Shown in pieces: positions 8,444 through 17,904 of a DNA stretch of 61,655 nucleotides (its first letter is position 1; every line of letters begins with the position of its first letter). Position numbers and translations under genes: made by a program. The DNA lies in the NCBI GenBank assembly GCA_023389595.1, contig JAEWEF010000008.1, forward strand, positions 1-61,655, given 5' to 3'. The DNA is from Fusobacteriota bacterium. Its GTDB lineage: Bacteria > Fusobacteriota > Fusobacteriia > Fusobacteriales > Fusobacteriaceae. The notes below the pieces were generated by a model that worked only from the letters and a program-made list of their open reading frames with translations, was not told where the DNA came from and searched no databases.

Positions 8444-9895
8444 TTATTTTTTTAATCTTACTTTAGGTTCAGAAGGTAATGCAAATAGAGGTATAAATCT
8501 ATCAAGACCTGTTAAAGTAAGAACTAACATAGATATAACAGCTATTAGAGCTATAAAGTTGTATTTAATTATATCCACAGCAACAAATTGATGTAGAGGA
8601 TAAACCATAGCTGCTATTCCTAGATAGTATGCTATATATACGTGCCAAGGAATTAATTGAGATCCATAAACACCCATAGCATCTGAGAAAGTTGCATTTC
8701 TCAATTTTAAAACATACATATCTTCTGGAGACCCTTCTACATTTTCTTCAACCATTTCTTTAATTATAGGGCCTATAGTAACTATTTGTGCCATTTCGTC
8801 AGCTAATGCTGCATTACCTATTAAGCATAGAGCCGCGTTATAGAACATCAATTGTTTTACACTTCCAGAAATTTTTATCAATAATGTAGATACAGGTTTA
8901 AATGCGTGCATCATTCTCATAATTCCACCAAAAGCTGCTATCCACATCATCATAACGATAACCCATCCCCCTGCTTCAGAGAAACCATCAGTTACCATTG
9001 TTAAGAAAGCGTTTGTATCTGTAACAGTTCCAGCAAATCTTCCTAAGATATAAGCAGATATAATTCCTGAGAATAAACATAAGAATGTGTGGAATCCCAT
9101 AAACGCTAATGCAAGAACGATAACTAAAGGTAACGCCATATATAATGATACTCCGTGTTTAACCTGATTTAATAAGTCTATTGCAGCTGGTCTTTCAGCA
9201 GCCAAAGCATCCCAAACTTCAGCAGGAATTTTGTTGATTGCTTCTGCAGGATCCCCAACTACTGTCGGTAATCCCATGATACTTGCAGCTATGTAGAAAG
9301 ATATTACACCGCATATTAAAACTAAAGCTGACCAAACACCTTGGTGTCTAACTCTTTTTACAACTTCAACGCCTTGTATTCCTGAAGAAACTATTGTTGT
9401 ATCTGATATAAGACCTATATTATCTCCAAAACAAGCTCCTCCAGCTATTGCGGCAGTAGTTAATGCGATATTTCCACCAACTATATGGTTAAGCCACATA
9501 AATATAGGGGCACAAGCCGCAAAAGTTCCCCAACTTGTCCCTGTTGCTATAGATAGTATAGAAGTTATAGCCGCTCCAACAAGAGCAACAGTTTTTGCAT
9601 TAATACCAAATTTAAGAGCAATCAAAATTAAAGATGCTCCAACTCCAGTAGACATGAAAATAGATGCCATTGCTGCGGCTGCCATAAGTATGAATAAAGC
9701 TATTTGTATTTCTCTTACGCTAGCTATAGCTGAATCTATAATTTCAGAAAATTTCTTTTTAGTAACCAATATAGCTATTATAGCAGCATAAATAACAGCA
9801 ATAGGAGCCGCTAAAAGAACGTCAAATCCTAACTTCATACAATAAGCTAGCACCAAAACAGGACTAATCTTCAAAAATGCAAGTAAAAAACCCAT
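8444..9895 (-). CDS. NhaC-family Na+/H+ antiporter-like transporter (lysine operon)
   Basis: A polytopic membrane protein of about 483 aa with the NhaC features GTSWGTFAACAPIF and GGACFGDNIGLISDTTIVSSG in the middle and MMWIAAFGGIMRMM later. NhaC relatives exchange Na+ for H+, and some carry amino acids or organic acids. It is the last gene of the lysine fermentation operon, 102 bases after the LysE-type gene, so a role in lysine uptake, product export or Na+ balance is likely; this is inference. The frame is open to 9943, but the ATG at 9895 has a G-rich SD-like sequence (GGGGGG, 9908-9903) 7 bases ahead and gives a cleaner first membrane helix. Confidence 0.85.
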   Translation of the reverse strand: MGFLLAFLKISPVLVLAYCMKLGFDVLLAAPIAVIYAAIIAILVTKKKFSEIIDSAIASVREIQIALFILMAAAAMASIFMSTGVGASLILIALKFGINAKTVALVGAAITSILSIATGTSWGTFAACAPIFMWLNHIVGGNIALTTAAIAGGACFGDNIGLISDTTIVSSGIQGVEVVKRVRHQGVWSALVLICGVISFYIAASIMGLPTVVGDPAEAINKIPAEVWDALAAERPAAIDLLNQVKHGVSLYMALPLVIVLALAFMGFHTFLCLFSGIISAYILGRFAGTVTDTNAFLTMVTDGFSEAGGWVIVMMMWIAAFGGIMRMMHAFKPVSTLLIKISGSVKQLMFYNAALCLIGNAALADEMAQIVTIGPIIKEMVEENVEGSPEDMYVLKLRNATFSDAMGVYGSQLIPWHVYIAYYLGIAAMVYPLHQFVAVDIIKYNFIALIAVISMLVLTLTGLDRFIPLFALPSEPKVRLKK

Positions 9896-9997
9896 AAATA
9901 AACCCCCCGATAATTTTTTTGTCTCAACTATTATTTTAACCATATCTTATTATCAAGTAAAATAATATACATTATTTTAACATTTTATGTATTTTTG

Positions 9998-10612
9998 TCA
10001 AACATATTTTATTAAAAATGTATAAAATAAACTTATTCCATAGTATATTAAATAAATACCACAAATTTTATTTATAATATTGAGTATTTTTCTATTAAAT
10101 ATATTTTTGAAAATAGAAACTATGAGAGTAATTCCTAAAAACCAACTGAAAGAAGCAGTAAAAACTCCAAACATAAACTCTCTTGATTGTAAAGTATTTA
10201 AAGTTGATATTGACGCTCCAAAAATCATTGTACCGTCAATTATAGCTTGTGGATTAAACCAAGTTACTACACATGAAGATATTATTATTTTTATAAAACT
10301 TGTTTTTTCTAAATTATTTTCAAAATCCGTTATTTTTGCAATAATAAGTTTTATACCTATGTATATTATTATTATGCTACCAAACAAAAGTAGAAATTTA
10401 GAAATCCAAGTTATTTTTTCAATAACATATCCAACTCCTAAAAAACAAGCTAATGCTAATGTAATATCAAAAAATACAACTATTAATGCAGTTATAATTG
10501 ATCTACTAATTTTTTGATTTATAGCTGAATTAATAACAAATAAATTTTGTGCGCCTATAGGAGCTACATAAGCTAGTCCCATTAAAAGCCCGTTTAAGAA
10601 AAAACTCACCAT
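9998..10612 (-). CDS. LysE/ArgO-family amino acid exporter
   Basis: A 204-aa membrane protein with about six helices. The N-terminal GLLMGLAYVAPIGAQNLFVIN is the LysE-superfamily signature, where the PxGAQN motif is nearly diagnostic of the basic amino acid LysE/ArgO branch; WFNPQAIIDGT is the second conserved block. Members export lysine or arginine by proton exchange. It is 17 bases after kamE and in the same operon, with SD AGGTGA. An exporter among degradation genes is unusual: it may protect against lysine overload from peptide uptake or act as an exchanger (inference). Confidence 0.85.
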   Translation of the reverse strand: MVSFFLNGLLMGLAYVAPIGAQNLFVINSAINQKISRSIITALIVVFFDITLALACFLGVGYVIEKITWISKFLLLFGSIIIIYIGIKLIIAKITDFENNLEKTSFIKIIISSCVVTWFNPQAIIDGTMIFGASISTLNTLQSREFMFGVFTASFSWFLGITLIVSIFKNIFNRKILNIINKICGIYLIYYGISLFYTFLIKYV

Positions 10613-10629
10613 AAATCACCTAACTTAAT

Positions 10630-11424
10630 TTATTTTTTTACCATTCCTCTTTGAACCATTTCTTTCAAAATGAAAGTAGCAACATCATCTGCGTATTTCC
10701 CAGGACCAAAACCAACATCGTACCCTAATTCTTTAGCAAGATCGTTAGTGATTCTTGCTCCACCAGCTACTAATATTACCTTGTCTCTAAGTCCTTCAGC
10801 TTCTAATAATTCTACAAGATTTGTTAAATTTTGTATATGTACATCTTTTTGAGTAACTGTTTGAGATACCAGTAAAGCATCTGCTTTTAATTCTATAGCT
10901 TTCTTTATAAATTCTTCATTAGGAACTTGACTGCCTAAATTGTAAGCTCTTATTCCTTTATACCTCTCAAGACCGTAATGTCCAGCATAACCTTTCATAT
11001 TCATAATAGCATCTATACCAACTGTATGTGCATCTGTTCCAGTACTAGCTCCAACTATTACTACTTCTCTTCCAATATTTTCTTCTATATATTCTTCACA
11101 AGCAGTCATATCCATAGTGTCTATTTCTAATGCTTGAACTTTTATTTCAGTATAATCAACAGTATGTGATGTTGATCCATATACAACATAAAAAGAAAAT
11201 TCTTTGTCTAATGCTTCGGAAAAAGCGACAGCAGGTTGTACAAATCCCATTTTTCTAGCTAATATAAGTGCTGCTTCAATTCCTTTTTCATTACAAGGTA
11301 CCGGTAAAGTAAAACTCATTTGTACTTTACCATCATTCATTGTATCTCCATATGGTTTAATTTGTTTTAAATCTAACGTAGTATCAAAATCTCTTTTATC
11401 AGTAGAATATAATCCTGAACTCAT
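10630..11424 (-). CDS. kamE: Lysine 5,6-aminomutase beta subunit
   Basis: Small subunit of the B12- and PLP-dependent enzyme that moves the terminal amino group of beta-lysine (or D-lysine) from C6 to C5. The cobalamin-binding Rossmann domain starts at VVIVGASTGTDAHTVGIDAI, giving the D-x-H-x-x-G motif with His133 as cobalt ligand. Lys144 in NMKGYAG sits at the position known to hold PLP in the clostridial enzyme (Lys144 of the beta subunit). GGARITNDLAKELGYDVGFGPG is the usual nucleotide-tail binding end of a B12 domain. Its ATG overlaps the kamD stop (TAATG), so subunit synthesis is coupled. Confidence 0.97.
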   Translation of the reverse strand: MSSGLYSTDKRDFDTTLDLKQIKPYGDTMNDGKVQMSFTLPVPCNEKGIEAALILARKMGFVQPAVAFSEALDKEFSFYVVYGSTSHTVDYTEIKVQALEIDTMDMTACEEYIEENIGREVVIVGASTGTDAHTVGIDAIMNMKGYAGHYGLERYKGIRAYNLGSQVPNEEFIKKAIELKADALLVSQTVTQKDVHIQNLTNLVELLEAEGLRDKVILVAGGARITNDLAKELGYDVGFGPGKYADDVATFILKEMVQRGMVKK

Positions 11425-12980
11425 TATTTGTCACCCCCTAGCATTAGTGCTATAAACGGATTGAAATAAGAAGAATCTTTTTTAAATACCCCTTCTAATC
11501 CTTTTCCACCATCTATAGGTCTTCTAACTCCGCCAAAAACTCCTTTTTCTATTGTCTTAAATATACCCATTGTTTCTATTGTTTTAAGTAAATCAGCAGC
11601 TTTTTCTAAAACTTCTGAAGCTCTTCTATTCATTATTCCATCTTTTTTAAATTCTATATCATTACCAAAATCTTTCATATTATTAAATATATATTTAGCG
11701 TTTTCTATAGATAGAGCTCTATCAGACATAAATGGAGTATGTATAGCTTCAGTTAACATACCAAGTAAGTGAACTTTTTGTCCAGTTGTTATAGTTACAA
11801 TATTAAATAACGCATCTTGAACATGTCCTTTAAATATATTTCCTGTCATAAATTTAGTAGGAGGCATATATTTTAAAGGAGCTTTAGGAAATATTTCTCT
11901 AGCCATTTCAGCTTGAGCCAATTCATATAAAAATCCATTTTCAACTCCTGGCTCCATTTCAAATGCATGACCAAGTCCCATTTGTTCTTCTGGAATTCCA
12001 GCAACTAGAGCATATTGTTCATTTATAAATTGTGATGCAAGTACTGTATGGGCCTCTTCTATTGCATCAGCTGTAGTTAGGTAGTTATCTTCTCCAGTAT
12101 TTATAATTACCCCAGCAAATCCATTTATAACTCTCGAAAAAAATTGATCACAAAGAGTTCTTTTCATATTAATGTCTCTAAATAGTATTCCGTACAATGC
12201 GTCATTAAGCATCATATCTAGTCTTTCTAAAGCACCCATAGCAGCAATTTCTGGCATACATAGTCCTGAACAATAATTACATAATCTTATGTATCTTCCC
12301 AATTGTTCTCCTACTTCATCAAGAGCTTTTCTCATAATTCTAAAATTTTCTTGAGTAGCCATTGTTCCACCGAATCCTTCAGTTGTCGCGCCATAAGGAA
12401 CAAAGTCCAATAGTGATTGTCCGGTAGTTCTTATAACTGCAATAACATCTGCACCTTGTCTAGCAGCTGCAACGGCTTGAGTAACATCCTCATATATGTT
12501 TCCAGTAGCGACTATTACATATATATATGGTCCCTCTTTATCTCCTCCGAATGATTTAAGATATTCTTCTCTTTTTAATCTATTTTGTTTTATTCTTTCA
12601 ACAGTTTTAACAGCTGTTTCATTTATAGCTAATTTTATTTCAAAATCATCATTCCATTTCATTTTTGTTATATCTAAAGTTTTTTCTGCTATTCTTTCTG
12701 CTATTTCTTGAGGCGTTAATTTTGTTTCTATCATAGCATTTCCAATATACTTAGATACTCCAAGAGTTATATTTCCATTCTCTTTTATAAAATCTACTAC
12801 TACATTTGGTAATGGAACACCAAATTTGTCAATTCCATCAATACCTAAAAGTCTACATATAGTTCTTTCAACTGTTACTGTACTATGGGCATCTATAAAA
12901 ATCTGTGAGTCATCAACAATTTTTTTAGCAGATTCTCTTGCTTCTTCTACTAATTTCCAATTTAGATTAAGTTTACCCAT
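11424..12980 (-). CDS. kamD: Lysine 5,6-aminomutase alpha subunit
   Basis: Large subunit (518 aa) that forms the TIM barrel over which adenosylcobalamin of KamE swings. Sequence throughout matches the family: KLNLNWKLVEEARESAKKI at the start, then VVDFIKENGNITLGVSKYIGNAMIETKLTPQEIAE, GPYIYVIVATGNIYEDVTQAVAAARQGADVIAVIRTTGQSLLDFVPYGATTEGFGGT in the barrel, and GLCMPEIAAMGALERLDMMLNDALYG. It stops within the ATG of kamE (one-base overlap) and its own start overlaps kamC by 8 bases. SD AGGAGG precedes the ATG. Confidence 0.97.
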   Translation of the reverse strand: MGKLNLNWKLVEEARESAKKIVDDSQIFIDAHSTVTVERTICRLLGIDGIDKFGVPLPNVVVDFIKENGNITLGVSKYIGNAMIETKLTPQEIAERIAEKTLDITKMKWNDDFEIKLAINETAVKTVERIKQNRLKREEYLKSFGGDKEGPYIYVIVATGNIYEDVTQAVAAARQGADVIAVIRTTGQSLLDFVPYGATTEGFGGTMATQENFRIMRKALDEVGEQLGRYIRLCNYCSGLCMPEIAAMGALERLDMMLNDALYGILFRDINMKRTLCDQFFSRVINGFAGVIINTGEDNYLTTADAIEEAHTVLASQFINEQYALVAGIPEEQMGLGHAFEMEPGVENGFLYELAQAEMAREIFPKAPLKYMPPTKFMTGNIFKGHVQDALFNIVTITTGQKVHLLGMLTEAIHTPFMSDRALSIENAKYIFNNMKDFGNDIEFKKDGIMNRRASEVLEKAADLLKTIETMGIFKTIEKGVFGGVRRPIDGGKGLEGVFKKDSSYFNPFIALMLGGDK

Positions 12981-14448
12981 TTAATAATTCCTCCTTATCA
13001 TATTCTTTTATAATCATATCTGAAAGTTCCTTATCTATTCCTATCAAACGAGCAATATTTAAGGCATCTTCTGGTACTTTTTTTGACTCAGATTTTTCTA
13101 ATCTAAAATCCATATTGTCTTGTATTACTTCTATAGAGTTTTTATTTAATATTAATTTATTTTTTATTTTATTTAGATCTAAATTTTTAAGACCAATAAC
13201 TTGATAGTGTGCTACGTCATCACTTATTACACCATCAAAATGAGTAGTTAGTAGAGATATGCTAGATTTAGTGTTTAGATAATTTATAAGTGCTTTTACA
13301 AATTTTTGACCCTCTTTAGGATTTGTTCCTCTGGCAAACTCATCGAATACTATAAATCCATCAGCTTGCTTTAAAAAAACATTAATTTCTTTTAATTTAA
13401 TAATTTCAGATCCAAAAGTACTTAATCCTCTAGATAAATCTTGCATGTCATCTGAAATAAAAAAAATATAATTAAACAAAGGTATAGATGCTTCTTTACC
13501 AAAAACATAAAATCCCATATGAAATAAAAGAATATTCTCTGTAATAGTTTTTAGAGCTACACTCTTTCCTCCCATGTTAGCTCCAGTTATTACTGTTGCT
13601 CCTTTTTTAAGCTCTATATCTATTCCTGTATATTTTTTACCTTGTTTTTCCAGAATTTCTTTTAATTCAATATTTACCATTTCCTTCATGTAAATTTTAT
13701 TTTCTAAATTTACTTCTGGTTTTACTCCGCCATATTTTTCAGCAAATTTAATTTTAGCTATAATAAGATCAATTTCACCAACCTTATTTATATTTTCAAG
13801 TATATCATCTGCATATTTGATAATACTTGAAGATAATTTTCTCTTTATTACAGCCTCTTCTTTTTCTTCTTCTACAACTAAATTAAGTCTATCTTCCTTT
13901 AGCTTTTGAATCTCTTCATATCCCTTTGTAATAAATATTTTATTTTCTATTTCTTTTTTTAATTTTCTTATTTCTCTTAATTTATCAGAATACTCATCAT
14001 ATATATAAAAAGTTGGTGTTTTTTCATTTCGTGGATCTAACTCTTCAAAAAGTTTTGTTAAATCAGATAGGATTAATTTCTCAAAAATGTCAGCATGATT
14101 TATTATAATATTTCTAATTTTTATAAATGACATTATTTGAACTTTTATTTCACATATATCAACTTCATCCAAAATAACATTATTAATATTTTTTAATATA
14201 TTTTTAATGTTTTTAAGAGAGTGAATATTAGATTCAATATCGTATAAAACATCATCATTATCTTTAAAAAATAATCTTAATTTTTCCATTCTTCTATATT
14301 CTTCTGCTAAAAGATTTTCTTGTCCTTGAACATAAAAAAACAATTTATTAAGTTTTTCTTTCCCATAAGGTGATAAGGTTTCAACTCTATTTAGTAAACT
14401 TCTATATCCTAATCTATCCAAACTTTTATCATCGATAAATCTCATCAT
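12973..14448 (-). CDS. kamC: MutS-like ATPase, probable lysine 5,6-aminomutase reactivase subunit KamC
   Basis: About 491 aa with a helical clamp-like N-terminal half (coiled coil roughly 150-210) and a MutS-type ABC ATPase at the C-terminus: Walker A TGANMGGKS near residue 290, signature area LSRGLSTFGSEI, Walker B GFIVFDEFARGTNP, and LLTTHFD. It lacks the mismatch-recognition domain, so it is not a repair MutS. The same gene sits between kamB and kamD in other lysine-fermenting bacteria, where KamBC are thought to remove damaged B12 from KamDE. Start is uncertain: TTG 14457 or ATG 14448/14445; no strong SD is seen. It overlaps kamB. Confidence 0.85.
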   Translation of the reverse strand: MMRFIDDKSLDRLGYRSLLNRVETLSPYGKEKLNKLFFYVQGQENLLAEEYRRMEKLRLFFKDNDDVLYDIESNIHSLKNIKNILKNINNVILDEVDICEIKVQIMSFIKIRNIIINHADIFEKLILSDLTKLFEELDPRNEKTPTFYIYDEYSDKLREIRKLKKEIENKIFITKGYEEIQKLKEDRLNLVVEEEKEEAVIKRKLSSSIIKYADDILENINKVGEIDLIIAKIKFAEKYGGVKPEVNLENKIYMKEMVNIELKEILEKQGKKYTGIDIELKKGATVITGANMGGKSVALKTITENILLFHMGFYVFGKEASIPLFNYIFFISDDMQDLSRGLSTFGSEIIKLKEINVFLKQADGFIVFDEFARGTNPKEGQKFVKALINYLNTKSSISLLTTHFDGVISDDVAHYQVIGLKNLDLNKIKNKLILNKNSIEVIQDNMDFRLEKSESKKVPEDALNIARLIGIDKELSDMIIKEYDKEELLNG

Positions 14449-15466
14449 AATCACCAACTACATCAATTATTGGAATATTTATTTCTTTTGATAGAATATC
14501 TTTAAATTCTTTTTTAGGAAATTCAAATCCACGAGGTGACCACGGATTACAAGTTAAAAATAATAAATTTATCTTATTTAATACCTTTAACTCTATTCCT
14601 GATAAAATAGATTTTTTATAAAGATTGTTATCTATAAAAAATCTCGTTCCATCAAGTGCTACCAAGTTTATTTTTTCATAATTTTCCCTATTTTTTATTA
14701 AATTCTCAACAAATCTATCTGTTATAGCCCCTTTAACAACTATATCTGTTAAGTCTTTATTAAGATATTCTTTTATTTCTTGCATATTATCTATTGAGTT
14801 ATTCGAAGTTAAATTTACAGTTATGCTGTCTTTATATATCAAAGTCACTCTTGATAAATCAATAGAATTTTTAGCTATTCTTTTTGTTTCTTTATCAACT
14901 TCTGGTAGAGTTAACAATTTAACAGTTTTTTTTGTTTCATCAATAACTTTTGTCATGTCAAGAGAAAGAGATGCTCCTGTAGATAAAATTGTTGCTTCAC
15001 TAATATCGCCTATAGCACTGCTTTTTCTACCTAAAGCACCATCTACTATTGTAAAATTACAACCAAATTCTTCCATTTTTTTTAAAATATATTTAAGTTG
15101 TTTATTATAAGAAGGTCCGGCTATGTCAACATAGCCGCTTGACCTTGCTCTAATAATAATTATATCCCCCATAGGTGTATTAAAATCTGTAACTAACAAT
15201 ATTTCTTTTGTAATATCACAATTTCTTAGACACTCTCTTGCTGTTGCTATTAAGGTTCCTTCATTAATGTATATTCTTGGTTTTTTAGTATCAGTTACTA
15301 CATCAACTTCTTCTCCATCTCTACCTATCGAAGTTATTCCTATAATTTTTTTATATCCTATTTCATCTATAATCTTATTTAATAAAGTTGTTTTACCTAC
15401 ATTTTTTTCCATACCTATTATTGATATGCTTTTTACATCTTTAATAAGACTATATATGCTAGACAT
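14429..15466 (-). CDS. kamB: P-loop protein, probable lysine 5,6-aminomutase reactivase subunit KamB
   Basis: A 345-aa protein starting with a P-loop near residues 18-27 (GMEKNVGKTTLLN) and DxxD-like patterns downstream (LVTDFNTPMGD, FTIVDGALGR). By gene order (kamA-kamB-kamC-kamD-kamE, as in clostridial lysine fermenters) it is KamB, the partner of the MutS-like KamC in reactivating the aminomutase. The LVALDGTRFFID and LFLTCNPWSPRG segments near the C-terminus I do not recognise. SD AGGAGA is well placed. It overlaps kamC by about 20 bases. The function is inferred from context. Confidence 0.8.
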   Translation of the reverse strand: MSSIYSLIKDVKSISIIGMEKNVGKTTLLNKIIDEIGYKKIIGITSIGRDGEEVDVVTDTKKPRIYINEGTLIATARECLRNCDITKEILLVTDFNTPMGDIIIIRARSSGYVDIAGPSYNKQLKYILKKMEEFGCNFTIVDGALGRKSSAIGDISEATILSTGASLSLDMTKVIDETKKTVKLLTLPEVDKETKRIAKNSIDLSRVTLIYKDSITVNLTSNNSIDNMQEIKEYLNKDLTDIVVKGAITDRFVENLIKNRENYEKINLVALDGTRFFIDNNLYKKSILSGIELKVLNKINLLFLTCNPWSPRGFEFPKKEFKDILSKEINIPIIDVVGDYDEIYR

Positions 15467-15489
15467 ATTTTTCTCCTAATTTTATAAAA

Positions 15490-16770
15490 TTATTTGTTTT
15501 CTTTTTCTTCGGCAAGTCTTTTTGCGTTTCTCTCATGTCTTAATAAATGATCTGGTTCTAAAGCCATTTGTTTTCCTTGTAATAACATGTTAACTCCAGT
15601 TATTTCATACATAGCATCATATTTTTCTTCGTCATAACATGGAATATGTTTGTAATCTTCAGGCTCAGTATAAGTTGTTATAACCCCCTCAAAGTTTCTT
15701 AAAACAACTCTTCCAGGTGATTGAGAAATTATGTATTGTGGCATTACAGGAGTTTTTCCTCCTCCACCAGGTGCGTCAACAACAAATGTTGGAACTGCAT
15801 ATCCAGATGTATGTCCTCTTAATCCCTCAATAATTTCTATACCTTTAGAAACTGGAGTTCTGAAATGTTGTAATCCCATAGATAAATCGCATTGGTAAAT
15901 GTAGTATGGTCTTACTCTCATACTTACTAAGTCATGAACAAGTCTTTTCATAACAGATACACTATCATTTATTCCCCTTAATAAAACTGTTTGGTTTCCT
16001 AAAGGAACTCCAGCATTAGCAAGTCTTTCACAAGCAAGTTTTGATTCTGGAGTAACTTCTTGCGGATGGTTAAAGTGTGTGTTTAACCAAATTGGATGAT
16101 ATTTTTTTAACATTTCACAAAGTTCAGGAGTAATTCTTTGAGGCATAACAACTGGTGTTCTAGTTCCTATTCTTATTACCTCAACATGAGGAATAGCTCT
16201 TAATTTTTTAATTATATTTTCTAAAAATTTATCAGAAACTAATAATGCGTCCCCACCTGATAATAAAACATCTCTTACTTGAGGAGTTCTTGCTATATAT
16301 TCAATAGCTTTATCTATTCTATCCATAGGCATAGCATCATCTTGAGATCCAGCAAATCTTCTACGAGTGCAATGTCTACAATACATAGAACACATATCTG
16401 TTATAAGTAAAAGAACTCTGTCAGGATATCTGTGAGTTAATCCTGGAACTGGAGAATCTTCATCTTCGTGTAGAGGATCTAATAAATCTTCTGGCGATTG
16501 ATGTGTTTCGTTTATATTAGGAATTGCTTGTAATTTTACAGGACATCTATCACTTTCCATATCTATTAAAGAGAAATAGTAAGGTGTTATAGCCATTCTA
16601 AAAGTTTTCAAAACTTGTCTTACCCCTTCTTCTTCTTCAGGTGATAATTTAACATATTTTTCTAAATCTTCTAATTTTTCTATTCTATTTTTTACCTGCC
16701 AAGTCCAGTCATTCCATTCAGCATCAGTTACATTAGGAAAATATTTTCCTCTAGTATTTACATAATTCAT
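15490..16770 (-). CDS. kamA: Lysine 2,3-aminomutase
   Basis: Radical SAM and PLP enzyme that converts L-lysine to L-beta-lysine, the first step of the pathway. The [4Fe-4S] cluster ligands are Cys127, Cys131 and Cys134 in CSMYCRHCTRRRFAG; SGGDALL (171-177) is the SAM-binding GGE-like motif. PLP Schiff-base Lys339 lies in DAPGGGGKTPVMPQY. Length (426 aa) and C-terminal zinc and dimer region are normal. SD AAGGAGA precedes the ATG. The 75-base gap from kdd is the largest inside the core operon and is AT-rich; a weak internal promoter there is possible but not clear. Confidence 0.98.
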   Translation of the reverse strand: MNYVNTRGKYFPNVTDAEWNDWTWQVKNRIEKLEDLEKYVKLSPEEEEGVRQVLKTFRMAITPYYFSLIDMESDRCPVKLQAIPNINETHQSPEDLLDPLHEDEDSPVPGLTHRYPDRVLLLITDMCSMYCRHCTRRRFAGSQDDAMPMDRIDKAIEYIARTPQVRDVLLSGGDALLVSDKFLENIIKKLRAIPHVEVIRIGTRTPVVMPQRITPELCEMLKKYHPIWLNTHFNHPQEVTPESKLACERLANAGVPLGNQTVLLRGINDSVSVMKRLVHDLVSMRVRPYYIYQCDLSMGLQHFRTPVSKGIEIIEGLRGHTSGYAVPTFVVDAPGGGGKTPVMPQYIISQSPGRVVLRNFEGVITTYTEPEDYKHIPCYDEEKYDAMYEITGVNMLLQGKQMALEPDHLLRHERNAKRLAEEKENK

Positions 16771-16845
16771 AACCTCATCTCCTTTTAATTATTTTCTACA
16801 ATTTAATTTATAATTTTGTTTTAAATTATATTAAAATAACTAATA

Positions 16846-17883
16846 TTATAAATATATTTCAGTAAATATATCTCTTAACACCTTACTTTCTCTTAGCTCT
16901 CCTAAAGTGATATCAGCATGATCTTTAGTATATCCATTACCAACTATCATAGTGATGTCCTTGCCAACTCCTTCAGCACCTAAAGCTGCTTTTGTAAAAG
17001 AAGTAGCCATAGAGAAGAAGTAAGCTATACCAAGATCTCTCACTGGAAGTATAGTTGACATTTCTGTATTAGCTACGTTTACACAGTTTATAGCAACATC
17101 TACTTCTTTGCCGTCATTAGCTTCTAAAATAGCATTCAACACTTCTATTGGTTTTGTTGCATCTGCAATAACTATTTTAACTTTATCGCTAACTCTTGCT
17201 AATAGTTCTTTTTCTTTTTCGCTTCTAACAACGCCTATTACTTTTCCTGTTGGTCCGACTCTTTTAACTGCCTCATACGCACACAACATACCTGATTTTC
17301 CTGCAGATCCAAGTATAGCAACTGATTCACAAGGTTTAACTAATTTTGCCACTTGAGCTGGTGCTCCAGCAACATCTAAAGCTGCTAATGCTAGATTTTC
17401 ACTCATATCTTCTGGTAAAACTGCGTATAATCCACTTTCAAATAATATAGCTTTTCCTTTTATTTCTACTCTGTCTATTTCAGGTTTAATATCAATAATT
17501 TCATCTATTTTTAATGGCGTAAGAGATAAAGATACTAAAGTAGCTATTTTGTCTCCGACTTTTAATTTTGTTTTTCCTTCTAAGTCAGATCCTATTTTTT
17601 CAACCACACCTATTAACATCCCTCCTGATCCAGTGACAGGATTTTGCATTTTACCTCTTTCTGAAACAATTTCTTTAATTTTTGATTTAATTTTTTCGAC
17701 ATCTCCGCCAGCTTCCTCTTCTATTTGTGTAAAAGATGCAGAATCAATATTTAAAGCTTTTACATCTATTAATATTTCATTAGAATACAAGTTCATATCA
17801 TTAGATATTTTTAAAGCTGGTTGTGGTAAAACTCCAACTGGCTCTATAACTCTGTGTGTTCCGTATTTACATCCTTTTTTCAT
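16846..17883 (-). CDS. kdd: L-erythro-3,5-diaminohexanoate dehydrogenase
   Basis: NAD(P)-dependent oxidative deamination of 3,5-diaminohexanoate to 3-keto-5-aminohexanoate with release of ammonia. The 345-aa protein has a medium-chain-dehydrogenase-like layout: GroES-like N-terminal half (KYGTHRVIEPVGVLPQPALKI and NPVTGSGGMLIGVVEKIG) and a Rossmann half with the VAILGSAGKSGMLCAYEA glycine motif around residue 190. It lacks the zinc-binding residues of alcohol dehydrogenases. SD AGGAGG precedes the ATG. It lies 21 bases after kce. Confidence 0.95.
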   Translation of the reverse strand: MKKGCKYGTHRVIEPVGVLPQPALKISNDMNLYSNEILIDVKALNIDSASFTQIEEEAGGDVEKIKSKIKEIVSERGKMQNPVTGSGGMLIGVVEKIGSDLEGKTKLKVGDKIATLVSLSLTPLKIDEIIDIKPEIDRVEIKGKAILFESGLYAVLPEDMSENLALAALDVAGAPAQVAKLVKPCESVAILGSAGKSGMLCAYEAVKRVGPTGKVIGVVRSEKEKELLARVSDKVKIVIADATKPIEVLNAILEANDGKEVDVAINCVNVANTEMSTILPVRDLGIAYFFSMATSFTKAALGAEGVGKDITMIVGNGYTKDHADITLGELRESKVLRDIFTEIYL

Positions 17884-17904
17884 TTAATAATTCCTCCTAC
17901 TCTA

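Noticed and set aside
12973..14448. DNA mismatch repair MutS
   Set aside because: The protein has the MutS-type ATPase but no mismatch-binding domain, and it sits between kamB and kamD, so the reactivase role is preferred.
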